A DNA stretch of 64,000 bases from Regnicoccus frigidus (lineage in GTDB: Bacteria > Cyanobacteriota > Cyanobacteriia > PCC-6307 > Cyanobiaceae): NCBI GenBank assembly GCA_025194985.1, contig JAOANE010000054.1, forward strand, positions 186,001-250,000, written 5' to 3'. Position 1 is the stretch's first letter. Each line of letters begins with the position of its first letter. Of this stretch, positions 16,387 through 24,824 are shown in pieces. A program made the translations under genes and the position numbers. The notes under the pieces were generated by a model. It searched no databases and was not told the origin of the DNA. It saw only the letters and a program-made list of their open reading frames with translations.

Positions 16387-17211
16387 GCCAGGCCGGATCC
16401 CACTTGAGCGCCTAGTTCACGGACCTGACTGAAGGTGTTGTCTTGTCTGCATCTAGATCGTTTGAACGTGCTCGAACCGTTGATCCGTGCTCACTAAGAC
16501 CCGATTCGCTCGGGTCTCCCTGGCCTGAGTTGTTTTTGGCAACGGCTTTGCTCTCAGTGGCAATGTAGATGGCCTTGGGAGAAGCTGTCAGGGGTCTTGG
16601 CTGTTGACTATTGAATCCAGCCAATTGATTCAGCCAATGGTCCAGACAGTTGCAAGTGGCGTGGATCTTCCCTGATTCAGGCCCTGTTAAATGCCTCTTT
16701 TTGGCCAACTGAAAGCTGGTACACTACACAACTATTCTGTCCCACCCTCTGGGCAGCAGGCAAAGAGACTAGTGGGGAAGATGACAACCTACAGTCTATT
16801 GATGGACAGGACATAGTGACCAGAACAGATTGCGCTTTCGCAAGAAATAGCGGAAACTGTTTTTCTGTCTTGGAACGCATAAAACAGTATTACAACCCTT
16901 CGGCGCTATTTTGAATTCGACAAAGAAGCGCTAAAAAAAATCTGTTGGCTGTATCCAGAGTGCGGCATACCTGAAGACGGGCACTTTATTTATGGTAATC
17001 ACGATACCGTTTAGGGCTTGGCAGGCAAGCCAGGAGCCTATGTCCATGCAGGGTTGAATCGCGAGATCAAAAATTTTGGCGGGGGTGAGTAGTACATCAT
17101 CGGTAGCGAGCAATTTGAGCACTCAATAAGCTATCGAATTCATTTTAGATTGGTATGAGCAATTCGAAGAAGCTCGTGTTATTGTTTATTTTGGAAAAAA
17201 CTTTAGCCATG
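16387..17211. other. AT-richer stretch without a recognisable intact gene
   Basis: About 825 bases with clearly lower GC than the surroundings and no family I recognise. Minus-strand frames of 98 (16412-16708), 67 (16677-16880) and 63 codons (16931-17122) are open. The last (ending WIQPTDFF) has protein-like composition but no known domain. Together with the truncated gene next to it, the stretch looks like a decayed insertion. Confidence 0.6.
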
Positions 17212-17628
17212 TTAGAGGGAAACCACTTGGAAATACAGGGTTTGAAAGGTGACTGGTGCTTCCTTGAAGATCAGCGCGAGCAGGCTCCTGATTGGTGCGG
17301 CCAGGCCTAGGGCCCGAGCTTCTGCAAAAGCAAAATGACTATCGAGAATCTTGACGAGGGGCTGGTTTGGATCAAGGCTGGCGAAGGAAAAGATGTCACG
17401 CCCTAAACTGGCTTTAAGTGGGAAGGGTTGGTTGTCTGAATGGATGATAGCAAGATAGGCATCGATAGCTGAATGGGGAATACTGGACTTGAGCAGGCAG
17501 TAACCCTCGCGAGCCAATTGCCTGAGGGCTTCAACCTGGATTGGATCGTTGATCTGTGTGATTCTCGCTTCAACTTGCTCTGGTTCCTGATCAATCCATA
17601 GCCTGCTGTTCAGTCCGAGCTGACCCAA
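17212..17628 (-). pseudogene. Truncated phytanoyl-CoA dioxygenase (PhyH)-like gene remnant
   Basis: A 138-residue frame resembling the N-terminal third of PhyH-family Fe(II)/2-oxoglutarate dioxygenases: a helical start, then LAREGYCLLKSSIPHSAIDAYL and a stretch ending PVTFQTLYFQ. In full-length relatives the HxD iron motif follows soon after this point, but here the frame ends five codons later and nothing downstream restores it. So the iron-binding and 2-oxoglutarate residues are missing and the product cannot be an active dioxygenase. The gene sits in the AT-richer patch. The family assignment is from memory of similar proteins and is only moderately sure. Confidence 0.5.
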
Positions 17629-17685
17629 TCCCTTCGCTCCCCTGGCTCAAGCCTATCAAGGTTCATTTCTTCCCCTAGAAACGTT

Positions 17686-18948
17686 ATGTCGAGCGCCATC
17701 ATCCCTGCCGATCCCCAGACGCTGCGCGGCGAACCGCTGAGCCCTGCCCAGCTTCGGGCGCTGATGCCAGCCCTGGCGAACAAGACCTACTTCAACTATG
17801 GCGGCCAGGGGCCACTGCCTTCGCCGTCGCTGGCGGCGATTACCGAGAGCTGGCAGCGTATCCAGGAGCTGGGGCCCTTCACGGGATCCATCTGGCCGTG
17901 GCTGGCGGCTCAGACCCAGGGTCTGCGCGCTGATCTGGCGGTCATCTGCGGCGTGCCGCCCCATCGGCTGGCGCTTACCGAAAATGTGTCCAGTGGCTGC
18001 GTGCTGCCGCTCTGGGGTTTGCCCTGGCAGGGCGGCGATGAACTGTTGATCGGTGATTGCGAGCATCCCGGTGTGGTGGCGGCCTGCCGGGAGCTGGCCC
18101 ACCGTGAAGGGCTCACGCTCAGCACCCTGGCGGTGGGCTCGATCCGCCCGGGTTCAGGCGTGGCCAGCGATGGGGCCGTGCTTGACGCTCTTGATCAGGC
18201 CCTCACTCCGCGCACCCGCCTGGTGGTGCTCTCCCACCTGCTTTGGAACACCGGTCTGGTGATGCCGATCGAAGCGGTGGCCCAGCGGCTGGAGCACCAC
18301 CCTCGCCATCCCTGGTTGCTGGTCGATGCCGCCCAGTCGGTGGGGTCCCTGCCGGTGGCGGCGGCAGCCTCGGCGGCCGATATCTACGCCTTCACCGGCC
18401 ACAAGTGGTGTTGCGGTCCAGAGGGCCTGGGGGGTGTGGCCCTGTCGGAGCGAATCCTCAGCGCATCAAGACCGACGCTGGGGGGATGGCGCAGCCTGGC
18501 CAATGAGAACGATGCCGGCCTTGATGGCCCGGGTGGTGGCCATGATCCGTGGCACCACGATGGTCGCCGCTTCGAGGTAGCCACCTCCTGCGCTCCTTTG
18601 ATGGCCGGGTTGCGCTGCTCGCTTGAACTGCTGGATGCGGTCGGAGGGGCGCCGGCTCGTCTGGCCTTGATCCGCGAGCGCAGCAGCCAGCTCTGGCTTG
18701 GTCTTCAGGCCATCCCAGGGCTGAAGACCCTGCTCCAGGAGCCGCCGCCAGCTGGTCTGGTCAGTGTTGAACTGGAGGGCGATGGCCGGGGCCACACGCC
18801 GGAATCTCTGGTGGAACAACTGGGCCAGCAGGGAGTTTGGCTGCGCAGCCTTGATCACCCCCACTGTCTGCGGGCCTGCACCCACCTGACCACCACCAGC
18901 GAGGAGGTGGAGCAGCTGTTGGCCGCCCTCAACTCCTTTCTCCACTAG
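17686..18948 (+). CDS. Class V aminotransferase; cysteine/cystine C-S lyase or desulfurase-like
   Basis: A 420-residue fold-type I PLP enzyme of the NifS/CsdA class. The N-terminal motif KTYFNYGGQGPLP closely resembles the cyanobacterial cystine C-S lyase (C-DES) group. The PLP lysine lies in FTGHKWCCGPEG, with DAAQSVG (PLP-binding Asp) upstream. It would release persulfide or sulfide from cystine/cysteine for Fe-S cluster or sulfur metabolism. Unlike IscS there is no evident mobile catalytic cysteine loop at the usual place. ATG start. It directly follows the degenerate island, with high-GC codon use restored. Confidence 0.85.
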   Translation: MSSAIIPADPQTLRGEPLSPAQLRALMPALANKTYFNYGGQGPLPSPSLAAITESWQRIQELGPFTGSIWPWLAAQTQGLRADLAVICGVPPHRLALTENVSSGCVLPLWGLPWQGGDELLIGDCEHPGVVAACRELAHREGLTLSTLAVGSIRPGSGVASDGAVLDALDQALTPRTRLVVLSHLLWNTGLVMPIEAVAQRLEHHPRHPWLLVDAAQSVGSLPVAAAASAADIYAFTGHKWCCGPEGLGGVALSERILSASRPTLGGWRSLANENDAGLDGPGGGHDPWHHDGRRFEVATSCAPLMAGLRCSLELLDAVGGAPARLALIRERSSQLWLGLQAIPGLKTLLQEPPPAGLVSVELEGDGRGHTPESLVEQLGQQGVWLRSLDHPHCLRACTHLTTTSEEVEQLLAALNSFLH

Positions 18949-18982
18949 CAGTGCCCGGATGGGTGTCAGGCCTGGTCGTCAG

Positions 18983-19723
18983 TCAGGCTGTTTCGGGATC
19001 GAACATCGCCTTGAAGACCCAACCGGCCAGCAGAGCCCCCACGATTGGGGCCAGCCAGAACAGCCACAACTGGCCCACGGCCTGGCCTCCGACCCAGAGC
19101 GCCACACCGGTGCTGCGGGCAGGGTTCACCGAGGTGTTGGTGACAGGAATACTGATCAGGTGAATCAGGGTCAGGGAGAGACCAATCGGCACGCCGGCGA
19201 TGGCGCCGAGCTCCTGTTTGTGGGTGGCGCCGAGGATCACCAGCAGGAAGACGAAGGTGAGGATCACTTCGATCACCAGCGCAGAGAGCAAGCCGTAGCC
19301 ACCGGGGGAGTGGGCACCGAAGCCATTGGTGGCCAAAGGATTGCTGCCGGTCAGTTCAAAACCGGGGCGCCCACTGGCGACCAGCTTGATCACGCCACCG
19401 GCGATCACGGCGCCGAGCACCTGGGCGACGATGTAAGGCAGCAGCCCGGAGCCTGGAAACTTGCCGCCGGCCCAGAGGCCGAAGCTCACGGCGGGATTGA
19501 TGTGGCAGCCGGAAATATGGCCGATGGCATAAACCATCGTTAACAGGGTGAGGCCGAAGGCGATCGATACGCCGAGAAAACCGAGGCCCAGGGGGTTGGC
19601 GGCGGCGTTGTCATAGGGAAAGACGGCAGCCAGCACGGCGCTGCCGCAGCCACCGAGGACAAGCCAGAAGGTCCCAATCAGTTCGGCTAGGAACTTTTTG
19701 GGCATCGGCACACTTTGGGACAT
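18983..19723 (-). CDS. aqpZ: Aquaporin Z-type water channel
   Basis: A 246-residue MIP-family channel with six membrane helices and both NPA boxes (GCHINPAVSFG and TSVNPARSTG). The opening helix FLAELIGTFWLVLGGCGSAVL is typical of AqpZ. It mediates water flux and osmotic adjustment at the plasma membrane. The ATG at 19723 gives a short hydrophilic lead (MSQSVPMPKK); another ATG at 19705 is possible. It stands between the C-S lyase gene (convergent) and murE (same strand, 70 bases upstream of its start). Confidence 0.94.
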   Translation of the reverse strand: MSQSVPMPKKFLAELIGTFWLVLGGCGSAVLAAVFPYDNAAANPLGLGFLGVSIAFGLTLLTMVYAIGHISGCHINPAVSFGLWAGGKFPGSGLLPYIVAQVLGAVIAGGVIKLVASGRPGFELTGSNPLATNGFGAHSPGGYGLLSALVIEVILTFVFLLVILGATHKQELGAIAGVPIGLSLTLIHLISIPVTNTSVNPARSTGVALWVGGQAVGQLWLFWLAPIVGALLAGWVFKAMFDPETA

Positions 19724-19793
19724 GAATTGAAACCGTTGGGTCGAAGAAAGGCGTTGTAAGGATAACAATCACCCCTTCCCGCTCCTGGAGCGA

Positions 19794-21308
19794 TCAAGCC
19801 AGGCGCTGGTGCAGGGCCTGCTGCGCTTCCTCCCGGTCGTCGAAGTGGATCTTGGTGGTGCCGAGGATCTGGTAATCCTCGTGGCCCTTACCGGCGATCA
19901 GCACCAGATCACCGGCCGTTGCTGCCGCAATGCTCAGGGCAATGGCGCTGGCCCGATCCCCTTCCACCAGCAGATCCGTGCCGGCGGGGATGCCGGCCGC
20001 CACGTCGTCAAGGATGCGCCCCGGATCTTCGGTGCGTGGGTTGTCGGAGGTGACGACCACCCGGTCGGCCAGGCGAGCGGCAATGGCCGCCATCTGGGGC
20101 CGCTTGCCCCGATCCCGGTCACCACCGCAGCCGAACACACAGATCAGTCGCCCGCTGCAGAAGGGTCTGCAGGCGGCCAAGGCGTTCTCCAGGCCATCTG
20201 GCGTGTGGGCGTAGTCGACCAGCACAGCCGGCAAGGCCTCCGTGCCAGCCGAGTGTTCAGCCAGCCGCACCCGCTCCATGCGCCCGGGCACGCCGGGGAA
20301 TGAGGGGATGGCCTCCAGCAGCCGGGGCAATGCCACGCCCTGCTGCTGCAGCACCCCCACCGCCTGCAACAGGTTCATCAGGTTGAAGCGGCCCACCAGG
20401 GGTGATCGGAACGGGCCATGGCCCAGCGGCGTATGCAGCCTGCCGCTGACCCCATCGGCACTGAAGCTCAGCTCCCCCATCCGCAGCTCGGCGTCGGCTG
20501 CGTTGAGGGAGCTGCGCCAGAGGCGCTCGCCGAGGCTGCCGGCCAGGTGGTCCGCCAATTTCGCCCCCCAGGGATCATCGATGTTCACCACCGCACAGCC
20601 CGCCAGCAACGGTTCGGCGAACAACAGGGCCTTGGCCTCGAAATAGGCCTGCATCGACGGGTGGTAGTCGAGGTGGTCCTGGCTCAGGTTGGTGAACACG
20701 GCTCCGGCGAAATGGCAGCCCGCCACCCGCCCCTGGTCGAGGGCGTGGGAACTCACCTCCATGGCCGCCAGGGCGCTGCCCGCCGCAACGGCCTCAGCCA
20801 GCTGGCCCTGCAGCAGGTCGGCGAAGGCTGTGGTGTGGCTGGCCGTGGCGCGATGGCCGGGCCAGCGGTTGACCAGGGTGCCGAACAGGGCCGTGGTCTG
20901 GCCCGCCGCGGCGGCCAGGTGCTCGATCAGGTGGGTGGTCGTGGTTTTGCCATTGGTGCCGGTGACACCGATCAAGGCCAGCTTCTGGCTTGGATTTTGC
21001 CAGAACGCGGCCGCCAGCCGTCCGGGCCAGGGGGCCAGTGGCCCTTCCAGCACCAGCACTGGATCGCCCGGCTGGGGGGGCTGCGCCGCCGCCGCTTCCA
21101 CCCCGATCACCGCGGCCACGGCACCGGCCTCCAAGGCCTTGGGCCAGAAGCTGCCGCCATCGACCTGGCCGCCGGGCAGGCCGATGAACAAGGTGCCAGG
21201 GCTGATCCGCCGCGAATCGGAGCTGACGCCGCTGACCTCCCCGTCTGGCAGGCCAGTGGGAATGGCAAGACCGGCCTGAAGCAGCAGGGGGTGGAGCGTT
21301 GGGGGCAT
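19794..21308 (-). CDS. murE: UDP-N-acetylmuramoyl-tripeptide synthetase (MurE)
   Basis: A 504-residue Mur ligase that adds the third amino acid (meso-diaminopimelate in cyanobacteria) to UDP-MurNAc-L-Ala-D-Glu. The ATP loop GVTGTNGKTTTTHLIEH is intact. FTNLSQDHLDYH, a carbamylated-lysine region and the DNPR motif (TSDNPRTEDP), typical of meso-DAP-specific enzymes, are all present. ATG start. Upstream at 21343-21370 is a 10-base repeat run. It works in the same pathway as murA, ddl and dapB elsewhere in the window. Confidence 0.96.
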   Translation of the reverse strand: MPPTLHPLLLQAGLAIPTGLPDGEVSGVSSDSRRISPGTLFIGLPGGQVDGGSFWPKALEAGAVAAVIGVEAAAAQPPQPGDPVLVLEGPLAPWPGRLAAAFWQNPSQKLALIGVTGTNGKTTTTHLIEHLAAAAGQTTALFGTLVNRWPGHRATASHTTAFADLLQGQLAEAVAAGSALAAMEVSSHALDQGRVAGCHFAGAVFTNLSQDHLDYHPSMQAYFEAKALLFAEPLLAGCAVVNIDDPWGAKLADHLAGSLGERLWRSSLNAADAELRMGELSFSADGVSGRLHTPLGHGPFRSPLVGRFNLMNLLQAVGVLQQQGVALPRLLEAIPSFPGVPGRMERVRLAEHSAGTEALPAVLVDYAHTPDGLENALAACRPFCSGRLICVFGCGGDRDRGKRPQMAAIAARLADRVVVTSDNPRTEDPGRILDDVAAGIPAGTDLLVEGDRASAIALSIAAATAGDLVLIAGKGHEDYQILGTTKIHFDDREEAQQALHQRLA

Positions 21309-21340
21309 GGCGGGCTGGAAGCGGGCGGCGGTGTGGATGG

Positions 21341-21370
21341 TTCGAGCCGGGGCGAGCCGGGGCGAGCCGG
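21341..21370. repeat. 10-bp tandem repeat, three copies
   Basis: Three successive copies of a 10-base unit with core CGAGCCGG (21343, 21353, 21363), the last two identical, lie between the murE start and the end of the glutaredoxin-like gene. They are non-coding in the annotated frames. Confidence 0.85.
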
Positions 21371-21395
21371 AGCTGGGCCAGTTTGCTCGGCAGGA

Positions 21396-21683
21396 TCAGG
21401 CTGGTGGGGGGGAAAGGGCAGCAAGCGCTTTGCCCAGCCAGCGCTCCAGGCCATCACCCCGCAGCCGGGGAGGAACCCGCGGCAGCTCGATCAGGCCGCT
21501 GCTTCGGCCCACGGCCAGTACCGGCACCTCCAGGTCATAGCGAGCCTTCAGGGCTGGATCGGTGTCGATGTCGACCACCTGCAGCTGTGGCGGGAGCGGC
21601 AGGGCGGCCAGGCGATCAGCCAGGCCTGCGCACAGGCAACACCCTTCACGGCTGAACAGGGTGAGCGGGGGGAGGGCAGCCAT
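21396..21683 (-). CDS. Glutaredoxin-like thioredoxin-fold protein
   Basis: A 95-residue thioredoxin-fold protein with the redox motif CCLC (FSREGCCLCAGL) near residue 15, a VVDIDTDPAL strand and the cis-proline segment EVPVLAV. It matches the small glutaredoxin-family proteins (DUF836 type) of cyanobacteria. The partner is unknown. The ATG at 21683 places the active site at the usual distance; the frame is open further upstream but that extension has no family character and would run into yidD. Confidence 0.8.
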   Translation of the reverse strand: MAALPPLTLFSREGCCLCAGLADRLAALPLPPQLQVVDIDTDPALKARYDLEVPVLAVGRSSGLIELPRVPPRLRGDGLERWLGKALAALSPPPA

Positions 21684-21759
21684 GGTGCGCGGCGAGAGGG
21701 TGTTATGGAGAGGGCGCTGTGGAGGGGTGTGGGGCCCGCTTGAGCAGGGCCAGCCGGGC

Positions 21760-22074
21760 TCAGTCCGGGACCGGATCGCAGCCGCAGGGGGTGAAGGGAT
21801 GGCAGCGCAACAGGCGGCGCAGGGTGAGCCAGCCGCCACGCCAGGGGCCATGGCGCTCGATCGCCTCGATCCCATAGGCGCTGCAGCTGGGGATGAAGCG
21901 GCAGCGGGGGCCCAGCAAGGGTGAGATCCAGCGGCGGTAGGCCGCGATCAGGCCCAGCAGCAGGGCGCTCAGAAGCCTGCTGAAGCCAGAGGCAGGCCGG
22001 TCTCCTGAAGAGCCAACCGATAGGATCTCCGATTGGTGCGGCACTGCAGGCAGGCATGGGGAGACGTTCCCCAT
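21760..22074 (-). CDS. yidD: Membrane protein insertion efficiency factor YidD
   Basis: A small protein with the complete YidD core: IAAYRRWISPLLGPRCRFIPSCSAYGIEAIERHG, then RLLRCHPFTPCGCDPVPD. Conserved cysteines and the amphipathic helix are all there. It helps YidC-dependent membrane insertion. The start is uncertain: the ATG at 22074 gives 104 residues, longer than the usual ~75-85, and GTG at 22044 is an alternative; the frame runs open to 22125 but that overlaps the rpsD start. It is not next to yidC here but 9 kb away, divergent from rpsD. Confidence 0.88.
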   Translation of the reverse strand: MGNVSPCLPAVPHQSEILSVGSSGDRPASGFSRLLSALLLGLIAAYRRWISPLLGPRCRFIPSCSAYGIEAIERHGPWRGGWLTLRRLLRCHPFTPCGCDPVPD

Positions 22075-22123
22075 CCTGCCTGCAGCAGAGCCCCACCTTT
22101 CCCTGCCCTTTGCCCCTTCCTTC

Positions 22124-22732
22124 ATGTCTCGCTACCGCGGTCCTCGCCTGAGGGTGACGCGGCGCTTGGGAGACCTTCCCGGTCTCACCCGTAAGTCCGC
22201 CAAGCGGGCTTATCCCCCCGGTCAGCACGGCCAAGCCCGTCGCAAGCGCTCCGAATACGCCATCCGCCTCGAAGAAAAGCAAAAGCTTCGCTTCAACTAC
22301 GGCATCTCCGAGCGCCAGCTCGTGCGCTACGTGAAGAAAGCGCGCGCCCAGGACGGCTCCACAGGAACCAACCTGCTCAAACTGCTTGAGAATCGCCTCG
22401 ACAACATCTGCTTCCGCCTCGGTTTCGGGCCCACGGTTCCCGGTGCTCGCCAACTGGTCAACCATGGTCACGTGACTGTGAATGGTCGTGTGGTTGACAT
22501 CCCCAGCTACCAGTGCCGCCCCGGCGACCTGATCGTGGTTCGCGATCGCAAGGCCAGCCGCCAACTCGCTGAAGGCAACCTGGAATTCCCCGGTCTGGCC
22601 AACATTCCCCCCAATTTGGAGCTCGACAAGACCAAGCTCTCCGCCAAGGTGAATGCCCGGATCGAGCGGGAATGGGTGGCCCTGGAAATCAACGAATTGC
22701 TGGTGGTGGAGTTCTACAGCCGCAAGGTCTGA
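22124..22732 (+). CDS. rpsD: 30S ribosomal protein S4
   Basis: A 202-residue primary 16S-rRNA-binding protein. It starts MSRYRGPRLRVTRRLG, a form shared with cyanobacteria and plastids. The S4 RNA-binding domain (LDNICFRLGFGPTVPGARQLVNHGHVTVNGRVVDIPSY) is intact. Full length for the family. It is followed 44 bases later by a strong intrinsic terminator. The yidD gene diverges upstream. Confidence 0.97.
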   Translation: MSRYRGPRLRVTRRLGDLPGLTRKSAKRAYPPGQHGQARRKRSEYAIRLEEKQKLRFNYGISERQLVRYVKKARAQDGSTGTNLLKLLENRLDNICFRLGFGPTVPGARQLVNHGHVTVNGRVVDIPSYQCRPGDLIVVRDRKASRQLAEGNLEFPGLANIPPNLELDKTKLSAKVNARIEREWVALEINELLVVEFYSRKV

Positions 22733-22776
22733 TCCTCGGGACCTTTCCACTCAGCTCCTTTGCTTGCTTCTCATCA

Positions 22777-22799
22777 CCCCGCCTTTGGCGGGGTTTTTT
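22777..22799 (+). terminator. Intrinsic terminator after rpsD
   Basis: A 7-bp perfect stem, CCCCGCC/GGCGGGG, with a TTT loop, followed by six T residues. It is the clearest rho-independent terminator on the plus strand in this window and ends the rpsD transcript. Confidence 0.93.
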
Positions 22800-22861
22800 G
22801 ATGGGAAGGGGGCTGCTGCCAACAGGCCGAGATGGGCAGATCCTGTGCCAGCTTTGGTTCT

Positions 22862-23815
22862 TTACCCGAGGCGCAGGACGCGCTGGGCATTGGTGGAGCA
22901 GACCTTGATCCGCTGGTCTTCGCGGATGGCGGCGTTCTCGATCCAATCGGCAGCAAGCTGAATGTCTTCATACGGGTAATCGGTGGAAAACATCACCGCC
23001 TGATCGCCCATTGTCTCCAGGGCACACCGGAGGGGGGCATCCGCACACACTCCCTATGTGGTCACCATCACATGGCTCTTCAGCGTCTCTGACGGAGATC
23101 GACTCAACGTCCGACCGATAGTTGTCACGTCGGCACGGCTGTCCAGCCGCCAGAGCATGTAAGGCAGGGTTTCACCCATATGGCCAAGGATCACCGAGGC
23201 CTGAGGATGGCGGTCAAACACCCTGGAGAACACCAGCCGCAGGACGTGGGTGGCGGTGTCACAGGTCCAGCTCCAGACGGCGCCCTCCAGCTCAGGATGA
23301 CCGTTGAAGGCCTGAGACTCTCCGCTGACCAACCCAGGATGCAAATAAAGCGGCACATCAAGCTGTTCGAGCGTGTGCCAAAAAGGAGCGAATTGGGGTT
23401 CATCCAGGTAGGCACCACCGGTGGAACCATTCACCAAGGCCCCCACGAAACCGAGCTCTGAAACGCAACGTTTGAGTTCATCACAGGCAGCGTCAACATC
23501 CTGCAGAGCAAGACAAGCGAAACCGCGAAACCGTTCAGGAGCGAACGCCGTGCGCACATGCAGAAAATCATTGGCGCGACGGGCAAGCTCCACCGCAAGG
23601 GTCGCATCCTTGATGGATTGCACACCAGGCGCCGTCTGGGAAAGGACGGCCATGGAGATCCCAGCGCGATCCATGGCTTGGAGGCGCTGTTCTGATAGAT
23701 CAGGCAAGGCAGCCTCAATGGCGCCAAGAATGTCGGGATCGAAGAACGCCACATCCTTGATGGAGGGCTCAAGACCCGGGGCACTGAAGTGTTCCTCCAG
23801 GGCAATTTTGTTCAT
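22862..23815 (-). pseudogene. Amidohydrolase_2 (gamma-resorcylate decarboxylase-like), interrupted by one amber codon
   Basis: The frame from 23815 encodes 253 residues of an amidohydrolase_2 protein (MNKIALEEHF with the first metal motif variant, LYLHPGL, ILGHMGE) and stops at TAG (23056-23054). The same frame continues without any shift for 63 more codons to TAA at 22862, giving the missing C-terminus (DQAVMFSTDYPYED with the last metal aspartate, then STNAQRVLRLG). The whole span would be about 316 residues, normal for 2,3-dihydroxybenzoate/gamma-resorcylate decarboxylases. So a single nonsense codon separates two otherwise well-kept halves. It may be a young pseudogene, a readthrough gene or a sequence error. 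Confidence 0.85.
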
Positions 23816-23888
23816 GACCCTTGGCCTGATGGGGTTTCCACGTCCATATCACCGGATCCAACAGAAAAATTCCCGGAGGGAGCAGCCC

Positions 23889-24773
23889 TCAACCGCTGAT
23901 CAATTGCTCCAGGGCCGCCGTCACATCGGCTTGCCGCATCAGGGCCTCGCCGACAAGAACCGCATCGGCACCGGCCTCCACAACGCGGTCGAGATCCCCA
24001 CGGCTGTGCAGGCCTGATTCGCTCACCAGCAGGGCTCCCTTCTGGCGCAGGCGCTCGCCAAAGCGGGCCATCAGGCTGTCGGTGGTGGCCAGATCCGTGG
24101 TGAATGTGGTGAGATCGCGGTTGTTGATCCCGATCAACTCCACCCCATCTAGGCCCAGCACCCGTTCGAGTTCCAGCTCGTCATGCACCTCGACCAGCAC
24201 GGCCAGATCGAGGCTGCGGGCGGCCCTGAGCAGGTAGGTGATATCCTGGTCGCTGAGGATCGCGGCGATCAGCAGGGCCGCATCAGCGCCGGCAGCCCGT
24301 GCCTGATACAGCTGATAGGGGGAGAGGATGAAGTCTTTGCAGAGCAGGGGCAGCTCCACCACCTGCCGCACCGCCACCAGCACCTCAAACCCTCCCTGGA
24401 AAAAGGTCTTGTCGGTGAGCACCGACAGGCAGCTGGCCCCACCGGCCACATAGCCCGAGGCGATCGCCACCGGATCGAAATCCTCCCGGATCACCCCCTG
24501 GCTCGGGCTGGCCTTTTTGATCTCGGCGATCACGGCCGGCTTGCGGCAACTGGCCCGCAGGGCCGACACGAAATCCCGGGTGGGCGGCAGAGCCTCCACT
24601 TGCTGCCTCAGTTGCAGCAGGCTGACGCGCTCTTTATCGGCGGTGATCTCACGATCCTTCGCCCACACAATCTTTTCGAGGATGTGACGGGGTTCGGCTT
24701 CGCTGTGGGGGATGCCGTACTGAAGGTGGGCCACCTTCACCGGTGGATTGGGGGGACGGCGGCGAATCTCCAA
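23889..24773 (-). CDS. trpC: Indole-3-glycerol phosphate synthase
   Basis: A 294-residue TIM-barrel enzyme that closes the indole ring in tryptophan synthesis. Visible are AEIKKASPSQG (phosphate and catalytic Lys), SVLTDKTFFQGG, LLCKDFILSPYQLYQARAAGADA, INNRDLTTF and VSESGL. The ~45-residue N-terminal extension is common in cyanobacterial TrpC. TTG is the start that gives this length. It is a single-function enzyme, not fused to TrpF. lpdA follows upstream on the same strand with a 51-base gap. Confidence 0.95.
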   Translation of the reverse strand: MEIRRRPPNPPVKVAHLQYGIPHSEAEPRHILEKIVWAKDREITADKERVSLLQLRQQVEALPPTRDFVSALRASCRKPAVIAEIKKASPSQGVIREDFDPVAIASGYVAGGASCLSVLTDKTFFQGGFEVLVAVRQVVELPLLCKDFILSPYQLYQARAAGADAALLIAAILSDQDITYLLRAARSLDLAVLVEVHDELELERVLGLDGVELIGINNRDLTTFTTDLATTDSLMARFGERLRQKGALLVSESGLHSRGDLDRVVEAGADAVLVGEALMRQADVTAALEQLISG

Positions 24774-24824
24774 AGGCCGGTGGCAAGGGTACTGATCGTA
24801 GGAATCGATGGGTTGCTCTGGTTC

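Noticed and set aside
23048..23060. Amber codon as pyrrolysine or programmed recoding signal
   Set aside because: No pyrrolysine genes or recoding structure are visible and the family does not use it. Nonsense mutation or a sequence error is simpler.
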